Part shown: piece after piece, positions 38,851 to 47,581 of the stretch | How positions within the stretch are numbered: the first letter of the stretch is position 1 | Layout: each line of letters opens with the position of its first letter | Assembly: GCF_002295115.1 (NCBI RefSeq) | Contig: NZ_NSFV01000008.1 | Span: 62,001-126,000, forward strand | Direction: 5' to 3' | Source of the DNA: Mesorhizobium sp. WSM4311 | Lineage (GTDB): Bacteria; Pseudomonadota; Alphaproteobacteria; Rhizobiales; Rhizobiaceae | Length of the DNA stretch: 64,000 nt | The notes under the pieces: generated by a model | The model's database searches: none | Told to the model about the DNA's origin: nothing | Seen by the model: the letters and a program-made list of their open reading frames with translations, nothing else | Program-made: the position numbers and the translations under genes

Positions 38851-39366
38851 TTACGGCGCGTCGCGGGTAAAGACGTAGTCGTGTCCCTGGACGCGCGCCT
38901 CGTGGCAGGCGAAGCATGTCTCGTGCTGCGCTTCGTCGACGGGCTTGCCATTAATGAACCGCCCAAAACCCCAGCCGCCGCTCGACGCGTATTTCTTCGA
39001 ATCCTTGACCATGACCTGCACCGTTGTGGCGGCGCCAGGAACCGAAGCGGGTTCGAACTCGGCCGACTGCATGCGCTTCCAAGCGAGCTTGACCAGCACG
39101 GTACCGTCCGGGAACGGCAGCGTGCTATTTCGATAGGCATCCATTGCGACTGTATTTCCCACGACAGCGCGAAGCTCGTTCAGCGGGTCGCCTTCCAGGG
39201 CTGGCGCGATGAGCTCCCACCTGCGGTAACCGTCCGGGATCGTCACGCCATAGATCGGCGAGGCTTCCGTGTTGTTCTGAGCTCGAACGATGTCGATCTC
39301 CACGCAGCCGATAGCGAGAGCGATCGACACGGTGATGACGGCTGCAATTACAAGATTGCGTCTCAT
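38851..39366 (-). CDS. Cytochrome P460-family periplasmic c-type haem protein
   Basis: 171 residues, with a signal anchor or signal peptide (LVIAAVITVSIALAIGCVEI) and a C-terminal haem-binding CFACH motif near residue 150. The fold blocks IPDGYRRWELI and GTVLVKLAWKRMQ belong to the cytochrome P460 family (PF16694). Known members oxidise hydroxylamine or bind NO; other members have no assigned function. The Lys that cross-links the haem in true P460 cannot be assigned by eye. It lies within a hydrolase/Ohr operon, hinting at a redox detoxification role. Confidence 0.85.
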   Translation of the reverse strand: MRRNLVIAAVITVSIALAIGCVEIDIVRAQNNTEASPIYGVTIPDGYRRWELIAPALEGDPLNELRAVVGNTVAMDAYRNSTLPFPDGTVLVKLAWKRMQSAEFEPASVPGAATTVQVMVKDSKKYASSGGWGFGRFINGKPVDEAQHETCFACHEARVQGHDYVFTRDAP

Positions 39367-39385
39367 GCGCTCGTTCCGTCCGCAC

Positions 39386-40444
39386 TCAGAACTTGTCGAC
39401 GTCGATGACGGCCTTTGCGAACGCCTCGGGCGCTTCCTGCGGCAGGTCGTGCCCGATGCCGCCAGTGATCAGCCGATGCTCGTATTTGCCAGAGAATTTC
39501 TTCGCATAGGCCGTGGGAACGGGATGTGGGGCGCCGTTCGCGTCGCCCTCGAGCGTGACCGTTGGCACATTGATCACCGGGCCCTTGGCGAGCTTTTCCT
39601 CTAGCTCGTCATAGCGGCGCTCGCCTTCTGCAAGGCCGAGCCGCCAACGGTAGTTGTGGATAACGATATCGACGTGGTCGGGATTCCGGAACGCGGCGGC
39701 GCTTCTGGCGAAAGTCGCGTCGTCGAAGTTCCAGTGCGGCGAGGCGAGTTTCCAGATCAGCCTGGCGAAGTCATCCGTGTATTTCGCATAGCCGGCGCGG
39801 CCGCGGTCTGTCGAGAAGTAGAATTGATACCACCATTGCAGTTCGGCCTGCGGCGGCAACGGCGCCTTGTTGGCCGCCTGGCTGCCGATCAGATAGCCGC
39901 TGACTGACACCATGGCCTTGCAGCGCTCGGGCCAGAGCGCGGCAAGGATATTTGCCGTCCGTGCGCCCCAGTCGTAGCCGGCGACGATCGCCTTTTCGAC
40001 GCCCAGGGCATCCATCAGGTCGATGATATCGACCGCCAGCGCGGCCTGCTGCCCGTTGCGAAGCGTGGCATCCGACAGGAACCGCGTCGTGCCGTGGCCG
40101 CGCAGATAAGGGATGATTACCCGATAGCCGGCTCCCGCAAGCAGTGGCGCGACATCGACATAACTGTGGATGTCGTATGGCCAGCCATGCAGCAGTATGA
40201 CGGGAGGCCCATCCGCTGGGCCATCCTCGGCATATCCAACGTTCAGCAGACCAGCATCGATCTGCTTTAGCGCCGCGAACGCGGTGCGCGATCCTGTTGC
40301 GCTGACCACAGCGGTCTGCTCTCCGTCCTGAGCATTCGAGCTTCGGACCGCCCCTAGCTGAGCTAGGGCGACGGTAGCCGCAGCGATGCCGAACAGGCGC
40401 CGGCGGTGATGGTCTATGACTTCCGGAATCTTGATTGCGTTCAT
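39386..40444 (-). CDS. Exported epoxide hydrolase-like alpha/beta hydrolase
   Basis: 352 residues. The N terminus has a twin-arginine signal (HHRRRLFGIAAATVALAQLG). The core shows ILLHGWPYDIHSY (oxyanion), the elbow AGYDWGART with Asp as nucleophile, and a C-terminal GGIGHDLPQEAPE with the catalytic His. An Asp nucleophile is the mark of epoxide hydrolases and haloalkane dehalogenases. An upstream open extension to 40561 overlaps the Ohr gene and is rejected. Tat export suggests a folded periplasmic enzyme. Confidence 0.87.
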   Translation of the reverse strand: MNAIKIPEVIDHHRRRLFGIAAATVALAQLGAVRSSNAQDGEQTAVVSATGSRTAFAALKQIDAGLLNVGYAEDGPADGPPVILLHGWPYDIHSYVDVAPLLAGAGYRVIIPYLRGHGTTRFLSDATLRNGQQAALAVDIIDLMDALGVEKAIVAGYDWGARTANILAALWPERCKAMVSVSGYLIGSQAANKAPLPPQAELQWWYQFYFSTDRGRAGYAKYTDDFARLIWKLASPHWNFDDATFARSAAAFRNPDHVDIVIHNYRWRLGLAEGERRYDELEEKLAKGPVINVPTVTLEGDANGAPHPVPTAYAKKFSGKYEHRLITGGIGHDLPQEAPEAFAKAVIDVDKF

Positions 40445-40503
40445 GGGAGTATTGCCTTTGCTTACGGGGCAGTCGCGGCAGCGCGATTGCCAAGACCGAG
40501 GGA

Positions 40504-40920
40504 CTAGATCAGGTTGATTTCGACTTCGATGTTGCCACGCGTGGCCTTTGAATAGGGACATGACTGATGCGCTGCATCGACGACCGCCCTGGCGTCATTG
40601 GGATCCATCCCTGGCAGGCTCACATTGAGCCGGGCGCTGAGAAAGAAGGCGCCGTCGTTGCTGTTGAGATCGACCTCCGCATCGATCGCAAGATCCGCAG
40701 GCAACACGATGTTCATCTTGCGCGCGGCGATCGCCATCGCGCCTTCGAAGCATGCCGACCAACCTGCAGCAAAAAGCTGCTCGGGATTGGTGCCGCTGCC
40801 CGCACCGCCAGGCGTCGAGAGCCTGATGTCCAAGCGGCCGTCGGAGCTGCGTGAAGCACCGTCCCGACCTCCTGTGGTACGCACTTTCCCCGTGTAGAGT
40901 CGTTTCGCTTGAGTCGTCAT
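40504..40920 (-). CDS. Ohr-type organic hydroperoxide resistance protein
   Basis: Thiol peroxidase of the OsmC/Ohr family, 138 residues, which reduces organic hydroperoxides. The two redox cysteines lie in GWSACFEGAM and HQSCPYSKATRGN, as in true Ohr, and TNPEQLFAAG is conserved. No OhrR (MarR) regulator lies next to it; instead the operon faces a winged-helix/NTPase regulator. An ATG three codons upstream (40929) is an alternative start. Confidence 0.93.
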   Translation of the reverse strand: MTTQAKRLYTGKVRTTGGRDGASRSSDGRLDIRLSTPGGAGSGTNPEQLFAAGWSACFEGAMAIAARKMNIVLPADLAIDAEVDLNSNDGAFFLSARLNVSLPGMDPNDARAVVDAAHQSCPYSKATRGNIEVEINLI

Positions 40921-40954
40921 GGTATGCATTCCCGTTATGAAATCGGATGTTCGA

Positions 40955-42229
40955 TCAGCGCAATGATCTGAAGGCCGCGCGGACTTCCTCCGTGAAGAGC
41001 AGGGGCTGCTCCCATGCCGCAAAGTGGCCTCCATTGTCGGCTTCGTGGAAGTAGATAAGGTTGTGGTAGCAGCGCTCGGCCCAGCTTCGCGGCGCGCAGT
41101 AGATTTCGCCTGGAAACACCGTCACGGCGACCGGGAGATCGGCAATGTCCACGGCATTGAAATTGTTGGAGTGGTCTTCCCAGTAGATCTGCGCCGCCGA
41201 CGCTCCGGATTCAGTGAGCCAGTAGAGCGAGATGTCATCGAGCATCTCGTCCTTGCTCAGAACCCGCTCGGGCTCCCCGCCGCTGTAGGTCCACTGCGCG
41301 AGCTTCTCGTAGATCCATGCGGCCAGGCCGACAGGCGAATCCACTAGGGAGTAGCCGATGGTCTGCGGCCGTGTGACCATCATGGCAGCATAGCCGGAAC
41401 TGTCCTTGTAGAAGGTGTCGAGCGCATCGAACGCCGCGCTTTCCTTCTCGGTCAGATCACTTGGCGCTGGTTCGCCGGCAGTGAGGATCGCCGCGATCTC
41501 TTTCGGAACGGTACCTGGCATGTTGACGTGTATGCCAATGAGCCCAGGCACCTTCTGCAGCGCCATGCGATGAGAGATGACCGAACCGCAGTCGCCGCCC
41601 TGTGAGACATAGCGGTCGTAACCCAGCCGCCCCATCAGCACGCCCCAGGCACGGCCGATATGGTCTGAGCCCCAGCCGGTCTCCGTCGGCTTCCCGGAAA
41701 AGCCGAAGCCGGGGATTGACGGTACCACGAGATGGAAGGCGTCCCCGGCAGCACCGCCATGAGCGGTCGGATCTGTCAGGGGACCGATGACCTTCATGAA
41801 TTCCAGGATCGAACCGGGCCAACCATGCGTCATGATCATCGGCATAGCATTCTCATGGCGGGACCGGACGTGGATGAAGTGGATAGCAACGCCATCGATT
41901 TCGGTGACGAACATAGGCAGAGCGTTGAGCTTCGCTTCGACCTTCCGCCAGTTGTAATCGGTCATCCAATAGCGAAGGAGATTCTGGAGCTTTGCGAGTT
42001 GCACGCCCTGCGACTGATCCGTGACGGTTTCCCGCAGGGGCCAGCGCGACGTTGCCAGACGTCGACGAAGATCGACGATTGCCTCTTCCGGAATGTCGGC
42101 GCGAAAGGGATGGACGGCTTCGATGTCGGCACTCGCGCGCGCCCTCGCGGGAAGCAGGCTCAAGGCGCCTGCCACCGCTGATGCGGCAAGCAGGCTTCGC
42201 CGCGTGAGCGATGACGATGATGCGGGCAT
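40955..42229 (-). CDS. Exported epoxide hydrolase with N-terminal EHN domain
   Basis: 424 residues. A Tat signal (SLTRRSLLAASAVAGALSLL) is followed by the EHN domain (VHPFRADIPEEAIVDLRRRL, WREV-like YNWRKVEAKLNAL). The alpha/beta hydrolase core has MTHGWPGSILEF, nucleophile Asp in SQGGDCGSVI, paired Tyr residues in the cap and the His in NGGHFAAWEQP. This is the microsomal/juvenile-hormone type of epoxide hydrolase. AAGGAG lies 7 bases before the ATG. It is the first gene of the leftward operon. Confidence 0.92.
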   Translation of the reverse strand: MPASSSSLTRRSLLAASAVAGALSLLPARARASADIEAVHPFRADIPEEAIVDLRRRLATSRWPLRETVTDQSQGVQLAKLQNLLRYWMTDYNWRKVEAKLNALPMFVTEIDGVAIHFIHVRSRHENAMPMIMTHGWPGSILEFMKVIGPLTDPTAHGGAAGDAFHLVVPSIPGFGFSGKPTETGWGSDHIGRAWGVLMGRLGYDRYVSQGGDCGSVISHRMALQKVPGLIGIHVNMPGTVPKEIAAILTAGEPAPSDLTEKESAAFDALDTFYKDSSGYAAMMVTRPQTIGYSLVDSPVGLAAWIYEKLAQWTYSGGEPERVLSKDEMLDDISLYWLTESGASAAQIYWEDHSNNFNAVDIADLPVAVTVFPGEIYCAPRSWAERCYHNLIYFHEADNGGHFAAWEQPLLFTEEVRAAFRSLR

Positions 42230-42427
42230 GGTCGTTCTCCTTGGATCCGTCGGCAGAGAGGTTCTGCTGTTTTCGACACATAGAAGGAGATCGCCCGAAG
42301 CGCCCGTTATGCATTATGATGCAACGTTAGCGCTCGTCGGCGAATGCAGGCTTGCAGCGAAGCCCCCACTTTTGTTCTTCTCATAGGTGAGTGGTCGCCT
42401 GCATGAGCAGGCCGCCAAGGGAGTGTC
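42230..42427. promoter_or_regulatory. Divergent promoter region, hydrolase operon versus regulator
   Basis: The 198 bases between the epoxide hydrolase gene and the 949-residue regulator must hold both promoters. The centre (about 42305-42330) contains the imperfect repeat GTTATGCATTATGATGCAAC, a plausible operator with TGCAT/ATGCA arms. Function is inferred from position. Confidence 0.4.
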
Positions 42428-45277
42428 ATGATAGGACCTGCAAGCGACACGATATCATTTGGTCCCTTTACGCTTGCCGTCCGCGAACGGCTGCTCTTGC
42501 GGCAAGGCACCACCGTCGATCTGGGCGGGCGGGCGTTCGATATCCTGGCTACTTTGGCTGCCCGCTCCAACGAGGTGATCAGCAAGAAGGATTTATTGGC
42601 GAACGTCTGGCCCGACGTGACCGTCGAGGAGGGTAGTCTGCGGTTTCACATGGCTAATCTCAGAAAGGCGTTGGGCGATGGCAAGGACGGCGCGCGCTAC
42701 ATCGCTACCTTGAAGGGCCGGGGCTATTGCTTCGTGGCACCGATCTCGCGATCGGGTGGTCGCGACGATGCGCGAAGCGAGGCCGCCGCCAGCTACCCGC
42801 AGGCCAACCTCCCGAGCCGACTGGCCCGCATGGTTGGGCGAACCGAAGACACGGCCGCGCTTTCCGCGGAGCTGGCGGCCGCGCGCTTCGTCACGATCGT
42901 CGGCACGGGTGGGGTCGGCAAGACCACCGTTGCGGTGGCGACCGGGCATCACGTGGTCGATGCATTCGCGGGCGCCGTGCATTTCGTCGATCTTGGGGCG
43001 CTGAATGATCCCAACCTGGTTGCGCCGACTGTAGCCTCGATGCTGGGGCTGTCGCTTCAGTCTGACGACGCCGCGTCCGCTCTCATCACATACCTGGCTG
43101 ACAAGAGAATCCTCCTGATCCTGGACACCTGCGAGCATGTCATAGTCGCGGCGGCGGACCTGGCCGCCCGTATCTTCGCTTCCGCGCCGCAGGCCCATAT
43201 CCTGGCGACGAGCCGGGAGGCTCTCCAGGTCGAAGGCGAGCATGTCTATAAGCTCGCGCCGCTTGCTTACCCGCCAGACGATCTGGAATCCACCGCGGCA
43301 GTCGCGCAAGCGTTCCCTGCGACCGAGCTGTTCTTGGAGCGCGCAGCAGCGAGCGGTGCTCGTCTTGACCTCGACGATTCGGAAGCAGGGGTCGTGGCGC
43401 ACATCTGCCGGAAGCTTGATGGCGTACCGCTTGCCATCGAACTGGCAGCAGGACGGGTTGCGAGCTATGGCCTGCAGAAGACCGCGATGCTTCTCGACGA
43501 ACGCCTGGCCCTCGTGTGGCCGGGGCAGCGCAGCGCACCGCCGCGCCAGAAGACACTTCAGGCCACTTTGGACTGGAGCTTCGGGCTTCTGTCCGAATTC
43601 GAGCGCCTGGTGCTTCGCCGGCTTGCCGTTTTCGTCGGTCATTTTTCGATCGATGCCGCGCTGACAATAGTAACAAGCCCGACCGTGGACGATGCGCTCG
43701 TATTCAGCGCCATCGATAGCCTCGTGGCGAAGTCGATGGTCGCGGCGAGGCCAGCCGGTGCAACGATGCGCTACCGGCTGCTCGATACGACGCGGGCTTA
43801 TGCCCTTCAGTTCGAGGTCCAGGATGCGGAACTCACGGAACTGGTCGCCCGGCACGCGACCTACTGTCTGCGATGGCTGGAGGATACGGGGAATGACTGG
43901 CCTACGTTGTCGAGCGCGTCGCAACGATCACAGCACCTCGCCGGCCTTGCCAATGTGCGTGGTGCTCTGGATCGGTGTTTCGGATCCAACGGGGATGCCA
44001 GGCTCGGCATTCGTCTTGCCGCCGCCGCTGCTCCGCTTTTCCTATCGATGTCCTTGCTCACCGAGTGCCATCGCTGGACCTCCCTCGCAATTTTCGCTCT
44101 CCACGACTCCATGCGCAGCGGACGCGAGGAGATGCACCTTCAGGCGGCCCTCGGGGTCTCCCTGATGTTCACGCACGGGGGAAGGGATGCAGCACGCGTG
44201 GCGCTGAACAGAAGCTTCTCCATTGCCGAGCAGCGCGGCGATGCGCTGGATCAGATTCAGGTTCTCGGGCCGCTGCAGATGTTCCATTTGCGTACGGGAG
44301 ATTTCAAGACCGCGCTCCGCTACGCGGAGCGTTGCGCCGTCATTGCCGGCGCGCTGGAGGACTCCGTCTCCACGACATTGGCGCATTCGTTGATGGGAAT
44401 ATCGCTTCACCTCAAAGGAGAACTAGGCCGCGCACAGACCTCGCTTGCGGCAGCATTGCGATACGGGCCGAATTCCGGCCGGACCACGACCAACTATCTC
44501 GGTTTCGACGGAAGAATCCTCGCCGGCGCGATCCTGGCAAGAACGCTTTGGCTGCAAGGCCATCCGGATCGGGCGGTGGAACGTGCGCTGCTGACGATCA
44601 AGGACGCCGAGATCCTGAACCATCCGCTGACGCTTTCGATCGCTCTTGTTTGGGCCGTTTCCGTGTTCATTTGGGTCGGCGATCTCGACCGCGCGGACGA
44701 GCATATAGACCGTCTCTTCTTGCGTGCGGAACCCCACTCGCTCGGACCGTATCTGGCGCTAGGACGAGGCTTCAAGGGAGAACTGGCCATTCGTCGAGGC
44801 GATGCGGAGAAGGGAATCGAGAGTCTGCAACGCAGTCTCGCGGAGCTCCACGCAGCGCCCTACGAACTGCTCACCACTCCGCTCAACGTCGCCCTGGTTC
44901 AAGGCCTTGCCGCCACGGGCCGGCTCGCGGAGGCCCTCCCACTGCTCGACGACACGATTCTGTCGGTCGAGGCAAACGGAGATCTCTGCTATATGCCGGA
45001 GTTGCTGCGCGTGAAGGGCTGCCTTGTTTTGGCGTCAGTGCAGTCTGGCACCGACGAGGCTGAAACCTGCTTCACGCGGTCACTCGAAATGAGCCAGGGT
45101 TGGGGCGCATGGGGATGGGAGCTGCGCGCCGCGATCGACCTGGCTACCCTTCTGATCGATCGCAGACAACACGAAACCGCCCGGGCGCATCTCCAGCCGC
45201 GGTTCGAGCGCTTCGTTGAGGGTTTGGATACTGCTGATCTGAAGTCAGCTGCACGTCTGCTCGCGACGCAGAGTTAA
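42428..45277 (+). CDS. Winged-helix / NTPase / TPR transcriptional regulator
   Basis: 949 residues. An OmpR/CadC-type winged helix (residues ~8-105, KKDLLANVWPDVTVEEGSL and ATLKGRGYCFVAP) is fused to a STAND/NB-ARC-like ATPase. The P-loop is GTGGVGKTT at 159-167, Walker B LLILDTCEHV, and LATSREAL follows as in AfsR/SARP-type regulators. The rest (residues ~520-949) is helical repeats of TPR type, probably sensing a ligand or partner. It stands opposite the epoxide hydrolase/Ohr operon and most likely activates it (inference). A short hairpin GCTCCG/CGGAGC follows its stop at 45282-45300. Confidence 0.9.
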   Translation: MIGPASDTISFGPFTLAVRERLLLRQGTTVDLGGRAFDILATLAARSNEVISKKDLLANVWPDVTVEEGSLRFHMANLRKALGDGKDGARYIATLKGRGYCFVAPISRSGGRDDARSEAAASYPQANLPSRLARMVGRTEDTAALSAELAAARFVTIVGTGGVGKTTVAVATGHHVVDAFAGAVHFVDLGALNDPNLVAPTVASMLGLSLQSDDAASALITYLADKRILLILDTCEHVIVAAADLAARIFASAPQAHILATSREALQVEGEHVYKLAPLAYPPDDLESTAAVAQAFPATELFLERAAASGARLDLDDSEAGVVAHICRKLDGVPLAIELAAGRVASYGLQKTAMLLDERLALVWPGQRSAPPRQKTLQATLDWSFGLLSEFERLVLRRLAVFVGHFSIDAALTIVTSPTVDDALVFSAIDSLVAKSMVAARPAGATMRYRLLDTTRAYALQFEVQDAELTELVARHATYCLRWLEDTGNDWPTLSSASQRSQHLAGLANVRGALDRCFGSNGDARLGIRLAAAAAPLFLSMSLLTECHRWTSLAIFALHDSMRSGREEMHLQAALGVSLMFTHGGRDAARVALNRSFSIAEQRGDALDQIQVLGPLQMFHLRTGDFKTALRYAERCAVIAGALEDSVSTTLAHSLMGISLHLKGELGRAQTSLAAALRYGPNSGRTTTNYLGFDGRILAGAILARTLWLQGHPDRAVERALLTIKDAEILNHPLTLSIALVWAVSVFIWVGDLDRADEHIDRLFLRAEPHSLGPYLALGRGFKGELAIRRGDAEKGIESLQRSLAELHAAPYELLTTPLNVALVQGLAATGRLAEALPLLDDTILSVEANGDLCYMPELLRVKGCLVLASVQSGTDEAETCFTRSLEMSQGWGAWGWELRAAIDLATLLIDRRQHETARAHLQPRFERFVEGLDTADLKSAARLLATQS

Positions 45278-45287
45278 TCTGGCTCCG

Positions 45288-45502
45288 CTACAATCGGAGC
45301 GAGAGCGCTCCGGAGGTCACATAGCCATACGTGATGCAATCGGCGAGTCAAGCGATGCCGAGTCCTGCCGCCGCGGCAGCGGCAAGCGCCGTAGCGTTAT
45401 CGGCCTTGAACCTGCCCTGCGGCTGAATCACAACGATCTTGTCGCCATCATGAACTGCCAGGCTTCCGCCCTGCATGAGTACCTGATAGGTGACGAGTGC
45501 AC
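45288..45502 (-). pseudogene. Remnant of a LysR-family regulator (C-terminal end)
   Basis: Not a complete gene. Reading the reverse strand in one frame gives AVHDGDKIVVIQPQGRFKAD, then a helix rich in Ala ending GLGIA. A TGA (45350-45348) interrupts it, and in the same frame LADCITYGYVTSGAL follows up to a TAG at 45290. This matches the end of LysR effector domains (GRFxADN, GLGIA-x-LPDF). The N-terminal parts and the helix-turn-helix are missing. It overlaps nothing else and touches the end of the prtN-like gene. Confidence 0.6.
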
Positions 45503-45765
45503 TCAGTTCCAACCGCTCATCTCCCTCTGGGCCGCCTGTCTGCGCTTATCAAGGTAGTCTGCCAAATCCTGCAAATGGACACCCTTGGCAAATTTCTGAC
45601 TTGTTTCTATTCGCATGAGCGGCAGGGCGATGTCGCCTGAACTGAGCTTGCGGAGAAATTTCGGGAGCGTCAGGTGGCAAAGAAATCGCGCCGAACCTCA
45701 TCGAGCGGAATTATAGCCTTACCGTTGTATTGCGCCATGAACAGAAAAGCGGTGCTGAGTGACAT
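45503..45765 (-). pseudogene. PrtN-family (pyocin activator) gene with a one-base deletion
   Basis: The reverse strand starts ATG at 45765 and reads MSLSTAFLFMAQYNGKAIIP then LDEVRRDFFAT, where TGA stops it at 45670. Shifting frame at 45676-45678 continues with HLTLPKFLRKLSSGDIALPL, RIETSQKFAKGVHLQDLADY and LDKRRQAAQREMSGWN before a TGA at 45503. The two parts together match the whole PrtN family domain (~87 residues). One missing G in the + strand GGTGGC would explain the break. It is either a true pseudogene or a sequencing error. PrtN proteins are helix-turn-helix activators. Confidence 0.7.
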
Positions 45766-46455
45766 TGATGGTTACGCTTTGAAAAATAGAATGAAACGAG
45801 CCACATATCATAGAGGCCGGCAATGTCAGTCTGCCCAACCTAAATGCAGTTTAAATAATGCGGATAAATGATTGACAAGTATATGAAATTTGCCATTGCG
45901 CCTATGATGGACTGGACATATAGATAAATGGAATCAGATGTTTACGGGGCAGTGTGTGCAAAAATCGCACACGAAAGTTCTGCTTCTCTTCTTTTTTCGT
46001 TCCCACGACGGAGCCGCCGGTAGCCCTTTTCTGACGTTCTTCTGCCGACGATATTGATCGCTCCAACGCGAATGTTCGCCGGGATATCCGTGAACATCAT
46101 TGTCCGCCCCGGCGTTCACTTGGCCTGGGGTTCCTGGAAGCTTTTCGAACTTTCTGGGTCGCGCCTCAGCACGAATTGCGGGTACTCATGGACAAAGCGG
46201 GACACTAAATTCGGTTTTTTGGGGCGAGTTTGGCCGGCATCGACTTCCTGGCGCGTTTGCCCTCCTGATAACGCCGTCAACAGGAATCCAAATGTGAGTG
46301 GCAGCTTTGCGCCTCAGGCACGAATCCGTTTCGCGGGAGTGCCGCCTAATATCGATGAGGTCGATGATCGAGTCGATAAAGGCCGTGTGGATCGAGCGCT
46401 GCCGGTAGTCAGGTCAAGACTGAGTCGACGTTGAGTTTTGCAGGCGAACCCCGCC
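45766..46455. other. Gene-poor, AT-richer junction before the T3SS genes
   Basis: About 690 bases without a supportable gene. The part 45770-45960 is visibly AT-richer than the neighbours and contains TTGACA at 45872, possibly a promoter element. Short open frames here show no family features. No transposase, integrase, tRNA end or clear terminal inverted repeat was found, although the mix of remnants suggests an island edge. Confidence 0.5.
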
Positions 46456-47496
46456 TCAAGTGAGGCCATGCCGAACGAGATGGCGAACAACCGGCGGAAA
46501 CATCTGCTGGCCGATATATGATCCCATGTTCGTGTTCTCGAAGAGTGCTTCGGCAAGGGCGTTATCCTCGACCGCCGGAATTCCGGCCTGGCGCGCTTGA
46601 GCTGTTATCTCGTTAGCAACGCGCCCCTGACCCTTGGCGACAACCGTCGGCACCGGCGTTTCGCCCCTGATGTAACGCAACGCCACGGCCCGGTCGCCGG
46701 ATACGAAGACGATAACCGCATTTTTCACGCCCAGCTTCGCCGGCCGTATCACCGCTTCGCGCCGCTGCCGCTGCTGTTCATGGCGTATCAAGGGGTCGCC
46801 TTCGAGATCCTTGTGTTCACGCTTATACTCGGTTGTTGTCATGCGCATGTCGCGAAGAAACAGCCAGCGTTGAATAGGGACGTCGATCACGCCGATGACG
46901 ACGAAAGCCAGGCCGGCGGCGATTCCCAGCGGCGTCAGGACTGCTTGGATCACCGGCCCCAGGCATGACGGACCGCAACCCGGCGCATCGAATAGCGGCT
47001 GCAGCCATATGATCAGCACAAAGACGAAGAGGCATGCCAGTAGCACCAGTTTGATCAGGCCCTTGGCAAACTCGATGACGTTGCGGAGCGACAGGATCTT
47101 CTGCAGGCCCTTGGCTGGATTTATGTGGTCGAACTGCGGTTTGAGCGGCTCGAACGATAGGACTGGCCCGAACGTCCCCAGCATGCCGAAGACCGCGGTG
47201 AGAACGACAACGATGCCGACCAACGGCAGAGTGGCAAGTACCAGCAGCGAGAAGAATTGATGGATGGCGCGCAGGCTGACATCCCCGAACGAACCGCCGG
47301 TCACGGTCACGGTCTGCACCAGTTCCGAAAGGTGCCTGAAGAGCATCGGCCAGGAAAAATAGAGATATGCGAGCGCTGCGAAGAAAGTGAAGCCGGAGAT
47401 AAGGTCGCGGCTCTGCGGAACCTGGCCTTTGCGGCGCGCGTCGCGCAGCTTCTTGTCGGATGCCGGTAGTTTCTTTTCCTCAGCTTCTTCGGCCAT
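46456..47496 (-). CDS. sctU: Type III secretion export gate protein SctU (YscU/FlhB family), NPTH-less
   Basis: Inner-membrane switch protein of the T3SS export apparatus; 346 residues. It begins MAEEAEEKKLPASDKKLRDARRKGQVPQSRDL-like, the family hallmark, then four membrane helices and the linker TTTEYKREHKDLEGDP. The cytoplasmic domain aligns as NAVIVFVSGDRAVALRYIRG, then GETPVP. Where the family has Asn-Pro-Thr-His, this protein has Val-Ser-Gly-Asp (46693-46704), so self-cleavage should not occur. The frame is intact on both sides, so this is substitution and not a frameshift. It is transcribed leftward, divergent from the TadD-like gene. Confidence 0.92.
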   Translation of the reverse strand: MAEEAEEKKLPASDKKLRDARRKGQVPQSRDLISGFTFFAALAYLYFSWPMLFRHLSELVQTVTVTGGSFGDVSLRAIHQFFSLLVLATLPLVGIVVVLTAVFGMLGTFGPVLSFEPLKPQFDHINPAKGLQKILSLRNVIEFAKGLIKLVLLACLFVFVLIIWLQPLFDAPGCGPSCLGPVIQAVLTPLGIAAGLAFVVIGVIDVPIQRWLFLRDMRMTTTEYKREHKDLEGDPLIRHEQQRQRREAVIRPAKLGVKNAVIVFVSGDRAVALRYIRGETPVPTVVAKGQGRVANEITAQARQAGIPAVEDNALAEALFENTNMGSYIGQQMFPPVVRHLVRHGLT

Positions 47497-47581
47497 GTTG
47501 CAATCTTACCGCACTGTTGTGGTTCCAGTCCGCCCATGCGCTGTGTAAGGTGGCGCCGGGCTTGAATACGGAGAGGTGGAT

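Noticed and set aside
45872..45907. TTGACA with a nearby TATGAT as a promoter
   Set aside because: The spacing is about 26 bases, too long for a standard -35/-10 pair.
46054..46434. 126-residue + strand open frame before sctU
   Set aside because: No family pattern and no ribosome site; composition differs from real genes nearby.
45840..46440. Possible insertion sequence in the gene-poor junction
   Set aside because: No transposase motif, no terminal inverted repeats and no target-site duplication could be seen.
46456..47496. Possible frameshift explaining the missing NPTH in SctU
   Set aside because: Both sides of the site are in one frame with good family residues (NAVIV before, AVALRY after), so it is a substitution.
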